A stretch of 64,000 nt of DNA from Methylomonas sp. AM2-LC (lineage in GTDB: Bacteria > Pseudomonadota > Gammaproteobacteria > Methylococcales > Methylomonadaceae). The DNA is taken from positions 3,057,501 through 3,121,500 of the forward strand of contig NZ_CP157005.1 in NCBI RefSeq assembly GCF_039904985.1. Reading direction: 5' to 3'. Positions 30,001 to 37,102 of this stretch are shown in pieces; the first letter of the stretch is position 1, and the number at the start of each line of letters is the position of its first letter. Both the position numbers and the translations under genes were made by a program. Under the pieces are notes generated by a model that saw only the letters and a list, made by a program, of their open reading frames with translations, had not been told where the DNA came from and made no database searches.

Positions 30001-30569
30001 AGCGGTGGACGCCCTGGGTAGCTATCGCCAGACGAATACCATTTGCGCATATAACGTACGCGCGGGATACGCCCACAAAGTGCAGATCCCAGTCCGTCGT
30101 GATCACCCGTTGCGAATATACCTCCGCCTGCTTGCATGAAGGCTGTAATCGCAGCCAACTCACTGTCGGTCAGCGCGCCGGGTTCGGCAGTCATTGCACC
30201 TGGACCAACCCGGAAGCCAGTACCATCTACCCCCTCAAAACCAAACAGCCATAACTCGTCGTAGAAATGCAGATCGACACTTGGATCATCAAAACGAAAC
30301 GGTGTGGGGTTGCTCGGATCGGGTCCCTTGAGCGTAGCTGCAGGATCGGCAACGCTGTTCACCAGAGCCTCATTATCGAAATTTCCAGCAACATTGAAGC
30401 CACGGCTTGCGGTATCGACCACAAAACCGGCGCCGCGAAGTGTCAAAATCAAATGTGACAGGGTGAACCAAGCGTCTGGCCCGTAATTCGCATCGGTGAA
30501 GTTGGCAGGATAGGTAGTGGTAAGGTTAAAAATACCATCTACAACAATCAAGATTTTAATATTTGACAT
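27012..30569 (-). CDS. large protein of unknown function with a class I amidotransferase-like N-terminus
   Basis: 1185 residues starting MSNIKILIVVDG. The start at 30569 has a perfect GGAGG 5 bases upstream; an earlier ATG at 30590 lies before that site. Residues about 1-300 resemble a ThuA/class I glutamine amidotransferase-like fold (ILIVVDGIF, ELWLFGFEG, MQAGGGIFATGDHDGLG), but the usual catalytic Cys at the nucleophile elbow is not evident and GDHDG stands there instead. The middle (about 400-1000) is beta-rich, with many Asn/Gly/Pro. Near the C-terminus is a His-rich stretch CGVHHHHEHC, possibly metal-binding, followed by a short beta domain. No signal peptide is visible, although the composition looks extracellular. 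Function unknown. Confidence 0.7.
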   Translation of the reverse strand: MSNIKILIVVDGIFNLTTTYPANFTDANYGPDAWFTLSHLILTLRGAGFVVDTASRGFNVAGNFDNEALVNSVADPAATLKGPDPSNPTPFRFDDPSVDLHFYDELWLFGFEGVDGTGFRVGPGAMTAEPGALTDSELAAITAFMQAGGGIFATGDHDGLGSALCGRIPRVRYMRKWYSSGDSYPGRPPLAVDNWSGGGSGRIDTLQHGVGDSTDSSGNLHFFFDNQSDDIPQPLYALIPSHPAMQGASGVLTIFPDHMHEGEVIAASGDQLKQTSASDTTLAFAGAGFTEFPSISGYREPPKVLAQVATGTPGAGGTLVGHVTDIGEGGPTPNCENKNFSSDGTVCQAIPFVHNVSGVNALAAYDGATMNVGRIVTDSSFHHYLDLNLLGDPCSIDVAKQSGFKGTPHLAELDAFYVNLANWLAWKERNFYFVFGKNNYGRDEVNDSLDYPTAFYVFLEGYTPNLLAGAKPVFVGSFSSINIPGLTITGPIITYDVGNSGSNANVTQRIRFEYAVHFTASSLGVFPAQGSPPKAFSLEANILIQGKSIPTQTAEFFLLGGDDPYFANVNANAGNPFYLSQDLRVFTITPTANGQTPIGTVPFNFTSGDPTTLDTAAGYHYIQDLVDYFNNQIGYKNSSYVPPDTNATDPLDGLLPAQFGALLGDSTVTPFTGSNVNYNFAIARVRLKGASGPGAAAKNVKVFFRAFTTQTFDTDYINTPTVISGSDPQLTYPSTGADNDPQSPLPGSFNGVINGCSLPFFVTRNFVDGPSDYDAAGPNNLTIEIPGGQDYTWAFFGCFLNVNDPNNQYGGQPVQHWFAGSAHNCLVAQIAYSDAPIVNANGVIANPEISDKLAQRNLQVTTSGNPGFPATHKVPQTIDLRPSPPALSTARFGISSYPDEIMIDWGNTPIGSIARIYWPAVKMEKVLSLSARLYSAHNLIAEDANTLRFEVTGPVTYIPIPEGRGDGFPGLLTVDLPATVRVGNAFDITLRRITTRRFGQDIKLNRDSVTRLAELSTAAPLWRYVTGSFHMTIPVTQESIILPDDENLLAILKWRLGLIGPGNRWYPVLLRYIAVISDRINGMGGNAATIPPSSNGFQPPSKCGVHHHHEHCYTGKIIDVRYDRFGDFDGFTLVSEQGHEHRFRGREREVEDIVVRAWIERSTISVVVEVNNPDWPASFVLHRQN

Positions 30570-31076
30570 GTTAGCCTCCAGCATCGGCAATTAGGACGAG
30601 AAATTTGTAAGGTAATTCACCACATGAACATTGATCTTCGCTTAAGCCCAGCTTGAAACCCTAGCATTAAATTCATATTTAAAATCATGATGTTTCTAGT
30701 TTGTTTGCAATAGGTTAACTGGGCTAATAAATATAAGTAATGACTTAAAATTTTTTGTATTAAATACAAATCATCTTAGCGGACAGTATCAGGATATTCA
30801 TGTTTGTAATCTGCAAAGTAATTCACTAGAAAAGCGTGAAATAGTTCGCTTTTGTTCAATTCACATGCAAACAATAGGGATGAAATCGGATTGGCACCTT
30901 CCACATCCGCAATAGATTTGAAGTTACTTTAAAAAGTACCACTGTTCTTACTATGGTTTCGTCAAACTGTAATATCAGTTCAATAAAGCTGTAATAACAA
31001 ACTATTACAATCCAATTGCACAGTGAGTGTTCAATGTGTAAAAACCTTATCAATTTGTATTTATGGAGTAACATAA
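30570..31076. other. intergenic region with phosphate-type promoter
   Basis: About 500 AT-rich bases between divergent genes. The right-hand 110 bases hold the Pho box and -10 element of the phosphatase gene. Nothing coding is supported in the rest; a minus-strand frame at 30856-31095 overlaps the Pho box and has no ribosome site. Confidence 0.6.
30967..31011 (+). promoter_or_regulatory. Pho box and -10 of phosphatase gene
   Basis: Three 7-mers in exact 11-bp spacing, CTGTAAT (30967), GTTCAAT (30978) and CTGTAAT (30989), match the PhoB recognition pattern CTGTCAT-N4-CTGTCAT. A -10-like TACAAT lies at 31006-31011, 10 bases after the last repeat, the classical spacing for PhoB-activated promoters. 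Control by phosphate starvation is inferred. Confidence 0.75.
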
Positions 31077-32864
31077 ATGAACAACAAGAAGACATTACGC
31101 TTACGCCCTCTAGTAGCGGCTATGGCGTTGACGGCAATGATGATGCCTGTAACGCAGGTAAATGCAAGCGTTACCGCAACGCCAATTAAACATGTTATCG
31201 TTGTTGTGGGTGAAAACCACAGTTTCGATAACCTGTTTGGCGCATACACACCTAAAGCTGGTCAACATATTGATAACTTGCTGAGCAAAAGAATTGTTAA
31301 CGCAGACGGCACTCCCGGTGTCAATTTCCACCTTGCTAAACAAAACATTGGCGTGGATACTGACAAATATCGTGTCATCACCAAAAACAAAGGCGATTAC
31401 GACGCAGGTTTGCCACAACCTTACACTACTTATGCAATAGGCGAATCAGCCGGTGTATTGGATAGCCGTTTCCCAAGCAACCTGGCTAATGGTCCCTACC
31501 AAATCAGCCACTACGCACCTTATAATTCCTATACTGGCGACCCAGTTCATCGTTTCTTCCAAATGTGGCAAGATCTGGATGGTGGCAAACACGATAAATT
31601 CGTTTGGGTAGAAGAAACAATCGGCACAGGCTCCAATGGCAACCCATACCCTGCTGGCGGTTTTAACCCACAAGAAGGCGCAATATCAATGGGCTTCTTT
31701 AACATGAGCGCCGGTGACGCCCCTGTCTTCAAATCTCTGGCCGACCAATATGCCATCAGCGATAACTATCACCAAGCTATCATGGGTGGTACAGGCGCTA
31801 ACTTCCAAGCTTTAATCACAGGTGATGCCGCTTTCTTTACCGACCCAACGAAATTGGACGGTTCAGCAGCTAAACCTTGGCCAAATCAAATTGAAAATCC
31901 AAATCCAGTTTCTGGCACCAATAACTATTACACCCAAGACGGTTATGGCGGCGGTTCTTATGTAAACTGTGCGGATGATAGTCAACCCGGTGTTGCTGCA
32001 GTCAATCAGGAAATTAAAAGACAAGGTGTTAAACACGGCAATTGCGAAAAAAATCACTATTACCTGGTTAACAATTACAACCTGTATTGGAACCAAACCA
32101 GTAGTTCTACCCGTACTTTAGGACCTACATCATTCACTTTGCCACCACAAAGCGTTCCAACTATTGCCGATAAGTTGACCGCTAACGGTATTTCCTGGAA
32201 ATACTACAGCGCAGACCGTGGTGATGACCTCACTAAATATGCAAACGATGTGAACGGCGTATCTTTACTGTTTCATTCTTACTGCGGCATTTGCGACCCT
32301 TTGACTGGCTATAGCAGCATTATGACCAATCCTAGCGAGGAAGCAAAACTGCAAAACTATGGCGCGTTCCTGGCTGATGTTAAAAACAATACCTTGCCTG
32401 CCGTGTCTTATGTACGTCCATTCGAAGCCTTAGCTGGCCATCCAGCTGATTCCAATGCTGATTTGTACGAACTGTTCTTGCAAGATTTAATTAAGCAAGT
32501 TCAAAGCAATCCTACCTTGTGGGCTGAAACCGCAATTATCATCACAACGGATGAAGGCGGCGGATACTATGACTCAGGTTATGTGCAAGCAGTTGACTTC
32601 TTTGGTGATGGCACACGTATTCCTTTGTTAGTCGTTTCTCCTTATGCTAAAAAAGGTCACGTAGATCACACTTACACCGACCATGCTTCTATTCTGAAGT
32701 TTATCGAGAAAAACTGGCATCTGTCTCCTATCTCTAACCGTAGTCGTGACAATCTGCCTAATCCAGTTGCAGATGATGAAAACCCATATAAACCCGAAAA
32801 TGGTCCATCCATTGGCGATTTGACCACTCTGTTCGACTTTGGCCATCATCATCACAAAGACTAA
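31077..32864 (+). CDS. secreted acid phosphatase / phospholipase C-type phosphoesterase
   Basis: Exported hydrolase that releases phosphate from organic esters or phospholipid head groups. 595 residues with a signal peptide (LVAAMALTAMMMPVTQVNAS). Phosphoesterase-family (PF04185) features: IKHVIVVVGENHSFDNLFGAY with catalytic metal ligands Glu and Asn, SDNYHQAIMGGTGANF, a metal-binding ITTDEGGGYYD segment and RIPLLVVSPYAKKGHVDHTYTDHASILKFIE. This is the plan of AcpA and PlcC-like enzymes; the exact substrate cannot be told. The C-terminus is FGHHHHKD, rich in His. GGAG lies just upstream of the ATG. The Pho box in front supports a phosphate-scavenging role. Confidence 0.9.
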   Translation: MNNKKTLRLRPLVAAMALTAMMMPVTQVNASVTATPIKHVIVVVGENHSFDNLFGAYTPKAGQHIDNLLSKRIVNADGTPGVNFHLAKQNIGVDTDKYRVITKNKGDYDAGLPQPYTTYAIGESAGVLDSRFPSNLANGPYQISHYAPYNSYTGDPVHRFFQMWQDLDGGKHDKFVWVEETIGTGSNGNPYPAGGFNPQEGAISMGFFNMSAGDAPVFKSLADQYAISDNYHQAIMGGTGANFQALITGDAAFFTDPTKLDGSAAKPWPNQIENPNPVSGTNNYYTQDGYGGGSYVNCADDSQPGVAAVNQEIKRQGVKHGNCEKNHYYLVNNYNLYWNQTSSSTRTLGPTSFTLPPQSVPTIADKLTANGISWKYYSADRGDDLTKYANDVNGVSLLFHSYCGICDPLTGYSSIMTNPSEEAKLQNYGAFLADVKNNTLPAVSYVRPFEALAGHPADSNADLYELFLQDLIKQVQSNPTLWAETAIIITTDEGGGYYDSGYVQAVDFFGDGTRIPLLVVSPYAKKGHVDHTYTDHASILKFIEKNWHLSPISNRSRDNLPNPVADDENPYKPENGPSIGDLTTLFDFGHHHHKD

Positions 32865-32897
32865 AATCTGAATGTAAACAAGGATAGTTACAATTTG

Positions 32898-32934
32898 ACT
32901 GGCTGCATCACTCAGCGGTGCAGCCAGTTTCTTC
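32898..32934 (+). terminator. terminator of phosphatase gene
   Basis: ACTGGCTGCA and TGCAGCCAGT form a perfect 10-bp stem with an 11-base loop, then TTTCTTCTC. It lies 34 bases after the phosphatase stop and may also serve the convergent MocR gene. Confidence 0.75.
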
Positions 32935-32970
32935 TCGACTATACACCCATCACTTTTATTCTTTAATAAG

Positions 32971-34467
32971 CTACATTGTTATTTGTGCTAAAACCTCGTT
33001 TAGACGTTTGATGCCCATTTTGAAAACATCGTCAGAAAGGCTGGCATATCCCACGCGAATACCCGCTACTTTTGCAGTAATAATTGAATATTGTTCACTA
33101 GATACGATACGCAAACCATTTTGCAATGCCATAGTGGCGAGAGTTTTGCTATCGGTTTCCTTGTGTAACCGCAACCAGAATGCCAAACCACCAGCTGGTA
33201 TGTCGAATTCAACATAATCGCCAAGAAAAGTCCTGATTGACTCTATGGCAGCGTTGCGCCGTTGCGCATAGGTTCTAAGCGCCCTGCGAATATGTCTATG
33301 CAACTCTCCGCTCTCCATTAGCTCATTGACGGCAAATTCAGTGACCGGATTCCCTTGTCTGTCTATTTGCAGAATGATGTTTGCACATTGATCGACTAGC
33401 TGTTGTGAGGCCACCAAATAGCCAACCCGTAAGCCGGGTGCCAAAATTTTTGACATCGAGCCAATATAGACAATTCTTTTATGCTGATCGATACTGGCAA
33501 TGGGGTGCGTGGGACTATGATCAAAGTGAAACTCGTGATCATAGTCGTCTTCCACAATAGTGAAATTGAATTGTTCTGCCAACATCAGCAAGCGTAAACG
33601 CCGTTCTGCCGTCATCATAACAGTGGTAGGATATTGATGATGAGGTGTTACATACACCACTTTTACTGGATTTTTACTGCACAAGGATTCCAGATGCTCT
33701 ACAATCAGGCCACCACGATCCTGCTCGACGGTTAAAATTTTAGCTCCACAGGCCTGGAATGCTGTCTGTGCAGGCGCATAACTCAGGGTTTCGAAAACCA
33801 CACAATCGCCTGGACTCACCAATACACGGGCAGCCACATATAAGCCCATCTGACTGCCACGCACCATACAGATATTGTTTTCATTTGCGGCGAGTCCGCG
33901 CTTTAAATTTAGCATGCTGGCTAAGGACTTGCGTAACGCGCTAACACCACGCGGATCGCCATAACCAAGTAGATTATTTCTGGATGTCTTCAAAAGCGCA
34001 TGGCGGTATGCGCGGGATAAAACCGTATAGGGGATTATGCGTGCATCGGGAATGCCGTCATTTAGATCAATAACCCCATTTTGCATCAATGTATCCCAAC
34101 TACCGGTATTGCTAAGCAAAGTCGGCTTACTATTTTTTACTGCAATAAATTCGTTATTAGCGTCATCGGTACTCGATTTTGCGGTATGAATGACTGGGAG
34201 CTTTGCCGCAACAAAGGTGCCGCGACGACCTTGAGTTTCTAACCAACCCTGGGCAACCAGCTCTTCATAGGCTAACACCACGGTTTTGCGGTTAACCTGT
34301 AAACGCTCAGCCAATTCGCGGCTACCGGGAATGGGTGTGCTGTTGCTTAAACGTCCACGCCTTATCTCCCCAATCAAAGATTGCACAATTTGCACATGCA
34401 AGGCAATGTCGCTATCACGATTAATGTTAAGGTCAAAATCCCAAATTCTAAGCATAACGGTACTCAC
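32971..34467 (-). CDS. MocR/PdxR-family transcriptional regulator
   Basis: 498 residues: a GntR-type winged helix (about 15-80, with SRELAERLQVNRKTVVLAYEEL) fused to an inactive class I aminotransferase-like domain that binds pyridoxal phosphate as effector. The PLP lysine lies in GSMSKILAPGLRVGYL and the preceding aspartate in EDDYDHEFHF. Full length. It diverges from the reductase/peptidase operon across 120 bases; MocR regulators usually control the adjacent divergent genes, so that operon is its likely target. The effector may be PLP plus an amino compound, which would fit an amino-acid or peptide pathway. Confidence 0.92.
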   Translation of the reverse strand: MSTVMLRIWDFDLNINRDSDIALHVQIVQSLIGEIRRGRLSNSTPIPGSRELAERLQVNRKTVVLAYEELVAQGWLETQGRRGTFVAAKLPVIHTAKSSTDDANNEFIAVKNSKPTLLSNTGSWDTLMQNGVIDLNDGIPDARIIPYTVLSRAYRHALLKTSRNNLLGYGDPRGVSALRKSLASMLNLKRGLAANENNICMVRGSQMGLYVAARVLVSPGDCVVFETLSYAPAQTAFQACGAKILTVEQDRGGLIVEHLESLCSKNPVKVVYVTPHHQYPTTVMMTAERRLRLLMLAEQFNFTIVEDDYDHEFHFDHSPTHPIASIDQHKRIVYIGSMSKILAPGLRVGYLVASQQLVDQCANIILQIDRQGNPVTEFAVNELMESGELHRHIRRALRTYAQRRNAAIESIRTFLGDYVEFDIPAGGLAFWLRLHKETDSKTLATMALQNGLRIVSSEQYSIITAKVAGIRVGYASLSDDVFKMGIKRLNEVLAQITM

Positions 34468-34497
34468 TTAATGAAGTATATCGATAGTTATTCAATA

Positions 34498-34508
34498 ACT
34501 GGACCAGT
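34498..34508. promoter_or_regulatory. possible MocR operator
   Basis: ACTGGACCAGT is an 11-bp palindrome in the 120-base divergent spacer, with a further ACTGG half-site at about 34521. It is offered as an operator because MocR sites are often short palindromes or direct repeats here. Confidence 0.4.
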
Positions 34509-34587
34509 AATAATTCTAAAACTGGATGTATGTAATGGTCACATAATTTGAGACTATTTACCTAAATTACAGAACATACCAATAATA

Positions 34588-35682
34588 ATGATGAGTAGTT
34601 CGCAAACAATGCTAAATAGTGTCAAACAGATAGCGACGGTCGAGACCATTGAAAAAATGTGTAACAATGTTGTGCTACTGCGGTTACGCATAGGGAATAG
34701 GACCGATATGCCCTATCAAGCTGGGCAATATATCGCCATACATTTAAACAATGGTGAAACGCGTTGCTATTCGATGGCCAACAGTTATCAGCCAGGTCGT
34801 GCGTTAGAGTTTTATATTCGACTGCGCAGCAATGGATTGTTCTCAACCTGGCTGCAAGAAGCATTGTCTTTACAACCACAGCAACCATTACCACTTTCCA
34901 TCAGCGGTCCTTACGGAAACTGTGTTTGGCACGATGCCGAACAGCCTGCGGCCACTACCTTAATGCTGGCGACAGGAACAGGTATTGTGCCACTGGCCGC
35001 AATCCTGGAAGAAAGACTTGCAGCAAACTGTAATCAAGCTATCAGTTTGTACTGGGCCGACACTGAGCCTAGCCAATTGTTCTTGGCAAATGAATTTAAT
35101 CAACTTGCCATTCAATATCCAAATTTTAAATTTGTACCGATATTAACTCAGAGAACAGAGAGCAAAACTGAATATATTAAATTTATTACAGATAGGGTTG
35201 TTGCAGATTTGCCCTGTCTAGAGGATAGCCTTGTTTACGCTTGCGGATCACCTAGCATGATAGCCACAGCACGTGAACGACTAATGAGGCAATGCAACAT
35301 GAAAGCCCAACACTTTTATGCCGATGCATTTTCGTCTTCTGGAATGCAACAGCCACGCGCCCTTTCAACTGATAATCAACTTCGAGTACAGCTGTTACGT
35401 AGTGATGGAGAAACACAAGAATTGCTGTTACCCAATACGGCTTCCCTTTTGACAGGTTTAAAAGCACAAGGTTTGTTGCAAGGCATCTGTGGTGGAAATA
35501 AATCATGCGGCAGTTGCCGTATACACATAGAAGCAGCATGGATGGACCGTATCGAACCTGCTGATAGGGTCGAAGCAAGATTGTTGAATGTTCTCGATAA
35601 CCCAACACCGTATGATCGTCTGGCCTGTCAGATTCAACTGCATGCCAAGCTGGAAGATTTATGTTTTTCAATACCTTCGTAA
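34588..35682 (+). CDS. flavin reductase with C-terminal [2Fe-2S] ferredoxin domain
   Basis: 364-residue cytoplasmic electron-transfer protein. An FAD-binding barrel (about 10-105) has TRCYSMAN. The NAD(P)-binding domain (about 110-245) has LATGTGIVPLAAIL and YACGSPSM. The C-terminal ferredoxin domain (about 275-364) has the adrenodoxin/plant-like cysteine set CGGNKSCGSC plus a distant Cys in LACQI. It would pass electrons from NAD(P)H to an oxygenase or another partner, yet no oxygenase is adjacent. The plant-type reductase is normally ordered ferredoxin first; here it is last, as in CDP-glucoseen reductase-like and phenol-hydroxylase-like relatives. The start is uncertain: ATGATG at 34588 lacks a clear ribosome site. 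Confidence 0.85.
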   Translation: MMSSSQTMLNSVKQIATVETIEKMCNNVVLLRLRIGNRTDMPYQAGQYIAIHLNNGETRCYSMANSYQPGRALEFYIRLRSNGLFSTWLQEALSLQPQQPLPLSISGPYGNCVWHDAEQPAATTLMLATGTGIVPLAAILEERLAANCNQAISLYWADTEPSQLFLANEFNQLAIQYPNFKFVPILTQRTESKTEYIKFITDRVVADLPCLEDSLVYACGSPSMIATARERLMRQCNMKAQHFYADAFSSSGMQQPRALSTDNQLRVQLLRSDGETQELLLPNTASLLTGLKAQGLLQGICGGNKSCGSCRIHIEAAWMDRIEPADRVEARLLNVLDNPTPYDRLACQIQLHAKLEDLCFSIPS

Positions 35683-35732
35683 AGACACATCCAACGTCTT
35701 TATTTTATTAACCATCCTACTAAGGAATGATG

Positions 35733-36434
35733 ATGACAAGCACACACGCTGAAACGTTGACCCAACATGCACTTGAACAAACCGGTACGGCATTTGATGC
35801 AGAACAACTGCTTGAAGTGCGCAGCATGACTCGAAATGCCATCCACCAAATCGCACAAGCGGTTAAACCAGGCATGGTGGAAGAAGATGCCGTGGAAATG
35901 GCTAAGGACATACTTGCCGAAGCGGGTATGTTAAGGGGATGGCACGATGTTTTTGTACGTTTTGGCAGAAATACCATTAAAACCTTTGGAGCGCCCTCAG
36001 AGCCGGGTGTTGTGCTAAAAGACAACGATATATTTCTGATTGATATTGGCCCGGTATGGAAGCTATGGGAAGGCGATGGTGGCGACACCTTTGTGGTTGG
36101 GAACAAACCAGAACTACAAAAATGTGCCGATGATGCCAGAGAGATATTTGCATTAACACGTAAACTTTGGTTTGAAACGGGTGCGACAGGTAAAGCACTC
36201 TATGACTATGCGGCCGCTCAGGCTGAACAGCGCGGATGGGAACTGAATATGGATTTATCGGGCCATCGCATTGGAGATTTTCCACATGCAGCCATTTACG
36301 ATGGACCGCTTGCCGATGTTGAATTCAATCCTTCCCGCTTGATCTGGGTGCTGGAAATCCATATTCGCCATCCCAGCGAAGCCTATGGTGCCTTTTTTGA
36401 AGATATGTTACTGGAGGACAATTTCTTCCAATAA
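35733..36434 (+). CDS. M24-family metallopeptidase (Xaa-Pro aminopeptidase-like)
   Basis: 233 residues, a compact pita-bread catalytic domain without the N-terminal creatinase domain. The five expected dimetal ligands are visible: Asp in FLIDIGP, Asp in GDGGDTF, His in SGHRIGDFPH, Glu in WVLEIHIRHP and Glu in FFEDMLL. The usual substrate is an X-Pro or similar amide bond; some M24 members cleave small metabolites. Three ATG codons run in series at 35727-35735; AAGGA ends 6 bases before the third, which is chosen. It lies 50 bases after the reductase gene, so it is probably in the same MocR-regulated operon. Confidence 0.85.
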   Translation: MTSTHAETLTQHALEQTGTAFDAEQLLEVRSMTRNAIHQIAQAVKPGMVEEDAVEMAKDILAEAGMLRGWHDVFVRFGRNTIKTFGAPSEPGVVLKDNDIFLIDIGPVWKLWEGDGGDTFVVGNKPELQKCADDAREIFALTRKLWFETGATGKALYDYAAAQAEQRGWELNMDLSGHRIGDFPHAAIYDGPLADVEFNPSRLIWVLEIHIRHPSEAYGAFFEDMLLEDNFFQ

Positions 36435-36868
36435 TCAATGCATAAGCCTGTATTACAGACACAATAATTAAAATCAATTAATGCAATGCAAGCTTTGGGC
36501 ATTATTAACCATGGTTTTATGATTGTTTATATAGGGAGGTGGGGTAACTCTTAGGCAGACATAGAGTTACCTACCTGCTACATCCCACACACAAGTAGCG
36601 CTTATCAAGTGCATCAACCATGATACGTTGAATATAATTTTAACAAACACTTGCATTTTCTTAAGAACGGGCAAGTCGTAATCCAAGCTATCTGTATCAT
36701 AGCGTCTATTAGCAGCAATATTACACATTAAGGTGTCCGCGCTTGCATCAATTATCTATAGCCATAAATAGTCTGTTTATTGCTTCACAAGCTTTAATAA
36801 AATACATCCACTTTTACTTAAATTTATGGTTTAATGATAATCATTATTAATTACCTTTCGGCTTTGAT
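36435..36868. other. feo upstream region with inverted repeat and Fur box
   Basis: 434 AT-rich bases without a gene. An inverted repeat GGTAACTCT/AGAGTTACC lies at 36543-36571, with GGGAGGT and ACCTACC sequences continuing part of the symmetry; it lacks a T-run. The Fur box of the feo operon is at the right end. Confidence 0.6.
36830..36848 (+). promoter_or_regulatory. Fur box of feoABC
   Basis: TTTAATGATAATCATTATT matches the 19-bp Fur consensus GATAATGATAATCATTATC at 16 of 19 positions, 20 bases before feoA. It predicts repression by iron-loaded Fur. Confidence 0.85.
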
Positions 36869-37102
36869 ATGGCTACTTACCTAAAAACCCTGGCGGTTGG
36901 GGATTCCGGCCGCATTATTGGTTTCGATCAAGCGGGAGGTGTGTACCGAAAAAAATTGTTGGCTATGGGATTAACACCGGGAACTGAATTTAGCGTAACC
37001 CGGTTTGCACCGTTAGGTGATCCAGTTGAAATTAAAATTCGCGGCTTCTCGCTTACTTTACGTAAAAACGAAGCTTCAGTGCTGCTAATAGATAAGCTAT
37101 GA
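36869..37102 (+). CDS. feoA: ferrous iron transport protein A
   Basis: 77-residue SH3-like cytoplasmic protein that assists FeoB. It has the family pattern LAVGDSGRIIGFD, RKKLLAMGLTPGTEFSVTRFAPLGDPVEIKIRGFSLTLRKNEA. First gene of an iron-regulated operon behind a Fur box; its stop overlaps the feoB start by 4 bases. No strong Shine-Dalgarno sequence is visible. Confidence 0.95.
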   Translation: MATYLKTLAVGDSGRIIGFDQAGGVYRKKLLAMGLTPGTEFSVTRFAPLGDPVEIKIRGFSLTLRKNEASVLLIDKL

